Shown in pieces: positions 5,718 through 6,710 of a DNA stretch of 6,710 nucleotides. The stretch is from NCBI GenBank assembly GCA_027023165.1, contig JALVWX010000230.1:1-6710 (forward strand), in the 5' to 3' direction. The translations under genes were made by a program, and so were the position numbers. The notes under the pieces are model-generated. The model had not been told where the DNA came from and did not search any database. It saw only the letters and a list, made by a program, of their open reading frames with translations. Position 1 is the first letter of the stretch; each line of letters opens with the position of its first letter. Origin of the DNA: Thermococcus sp. GTDB taxonomy: Archaea; Methanobacteriota_B; Thermococci; Thermococcales; Thermococcaceae.

Positions 5718-6710
5718 TTGGCCTTCTCGATTCTATATTCTCCCGCTTTTCTCGAACACAGACCCTGGGATTACCATCCCGAGAACCCAGAAAGACTCAT
5801 GAGGGCAGTCGAGGGCCTCAAGAGGGCAGGTCTCTGGGAGAACATCATCGAACCGGAACCAGTTTCGGAGGAAGGACTCCTAAGGGCCCACTCAAAGGAA
5901 TACGTGGAGCTCGTGAGGGAGAAAAGTCAATCGTTTTCCTACCTCGACCCGGACACGTACGTCTCTCCCGGCACATGGGGGGCTTCTCTCCTCGCCTTCG
6001 GTGCTTCCCGCTCGGCGGTTGAGCTGGCCTTGAAGTATGGGGGCCTCCACCTAGCCCTCGTCAGACCACCGGGCCACCACGCCGGAAAATCCGGTAGGGC
6101 ATTCAACGCACCAACGCTGGGCTTCTGCATCTTCAACAACTCAGCTTACGCCGCCAAAGTCGCCGAAGAGCTCACCGGAAAGGTTCTCGTCATAGACCTC
6201 GATGCCCACCACGGCAACGGGACTCAAGAGATACTCTGGGACGATAAAAATGCCGTCCACATAGACCTTCACGAGCGGGACATCTACCCCTGGAGCGGTT
6301 ACGAGCACGAGGTCGGTGGAAAAGGGGCCGAGGGCACAAAAATCAACCTGCCCATGCCCCATTATGCAGGCGATGACGACTTCATCTACGCCTGGAGCGA
6401 GGTTGTTTTACCCGTTCTAGCCCAGCTCAAGCCGGAGCTTGTCATTGTATCGGCTGGCTTCGACGGTTTCCTCGGTGAAAACCTGACGACCCTTCGTCTT
6501 AGCGAACTCTTCTTCGCCTACGCCGGCTCAACGCTCTCGCGCTATCCGCTGGCGGTAATCTTCGAGGGTGGCTACTCCGTTGGTCTCGATAAAGGCCTGC
6601 CGGCTTTCATCAGGGGATACCTCAGCGGGGAAATTCGAGAAGTTCCCGTAAGTCCGTCCTACGAGACCCTGAGAACGGTGGCGAGGGTGAAGGAGATACA
6701 GTCAGAGTGG
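5718..6710 (+). CDS. histone deacetylase / acetylpolyamine amidohydrolase superfamily protein, 3' end cut by the window
   Basis: The frame gives 331 codons to the window edge with no stop. Arginase/deacetylase-fold landmarks are complete: HPENPER (20-26), the catalytic His pair in RPPGHHAG (116-123; H120, H121), GFCIFNN (135-141), the zinc-binding DLDAHHGNGT (160-169; D162 and H164 as ligands), a third zinc ligand D249 in SAGFDGF, and the transition-state tyrosine Y286 in EGGYSVGL. An active zinc deacetylase is therefore expected. The substrate could be acetyl-lysine on proteins such as histones or Alba, an N-acetylpolyamine, or a small metabolite; the sequence does not tell. No ATG fits the N terminus. 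TTG at 5718 gives MAFSILYSPAFLEHRP, with GGTG at 5707-5710 as a weak ribosome binding site overlapping the TBP stop; ATT at 5730 is a less likely alternative. Usual family length suggests only a few residues are missing. Confidence 0.93.
   Translation, partial: MAFSILYSPAFLEHRPWDYHPENPERLMRAVEGLKRAGLWENIIEPEPVSEEGLLRAHSKEYVELVREKSQSFSYLDPDTYVSPGTWGASLLAFGASRSAVELALKYGGLHLALVRPPGHHAGKSGRAFNAPTLGFCIFNNSAYAAKVAEELTGKVLVIDLDAHHGNGTQEILWDDKNAVHIDLHERDIYPWSGYEHEVGGKGAEGTKINLPMPHYAGDDDFIYAWSEVVLPVLAQLKPELVIVSAGFDGFLGENLTTLRLSELFFAYAGSTLSRYPLAVIFEGGYSVGLDKGLPAFIRGYLSGEIREVPVSPSYETLRTVARVKEIQSEW

Noticed and set aside
5705..6022. Plus-strand open frame starting ATG at 5705, product rich in Arg, Gly and Ser
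   Set aside because: It overlaps the TBP end and the deacetylase start in another frame and has no recognisable motif. The deacetylase frame carries all catalytic residues.

Overview
The window comes from a hyperthermophilic euryarchaeon of the order Thermococcales, most likely the genus Thermococcus. The signs are a TATA-binding protein of Thermococcales type, a 30-nt CRISPR repeat ending in ATTGAAAG, AT-rich archaeal TATA/BRE promoters, strong GGAGGTG ribosome binding sites, AGG/AGA/ATA-rich codon use, and TTG starts.

The first quarter (1-1854) is the trailer half of a CRISPR array. It holds 27 perfect 30-nt repeats, a 28th decayed terminal repeat, and 27 unique spacers of 36-39 nt. The ATTGAAAG handle lies at the right end of each repeat and the decayed repeat is the rightmost, so crRNA is transcribed left to right. 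The leader and the newest spacers therefore lie upstream, outside the window. No cas gene is present. Just past the decayed repeat, a short stretch (1846-1938) reads as the C-terminal tail of an otherwise missing protein gene, and it converges on the next gene.

The rest is ordinary, dense chromosomal sequence. A minus-strand gene (1924-2337) encodes a small conserved archaeal protein resembling DUF356. A 141-nt gap with divergent promoters separates it from a plus-strand two-gene operon (2479-5031). The first gene of that operon encodes a DUF505-like protein that looks like a chain of winged-helix modules. The second encodes a membrane-anchored Clp-fold serine protease of the SDH (former DUF114) family. 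A 107-nt gap with tandem TATA-like elements and a palindrome precedes the gene for the general transcription factor TBP (5139-5711). Six bases after TBP, in the same frame, begins a histone deacetylase/acetylpolyamine amidohydrolase superfamily gene (5718 to the window edge) with a complete set of catalytic residues.

The genes do not form one pathway. The points of most interest are the protease with its winged-helix partner, the coupling of TBP to a deacetylase, the broken gene tail at the CRISPR boundary, and the spacer content, much of which reads as coding sequence of unknown mobile elements. I saw no clear evidence of a wholly new multi-gene system.
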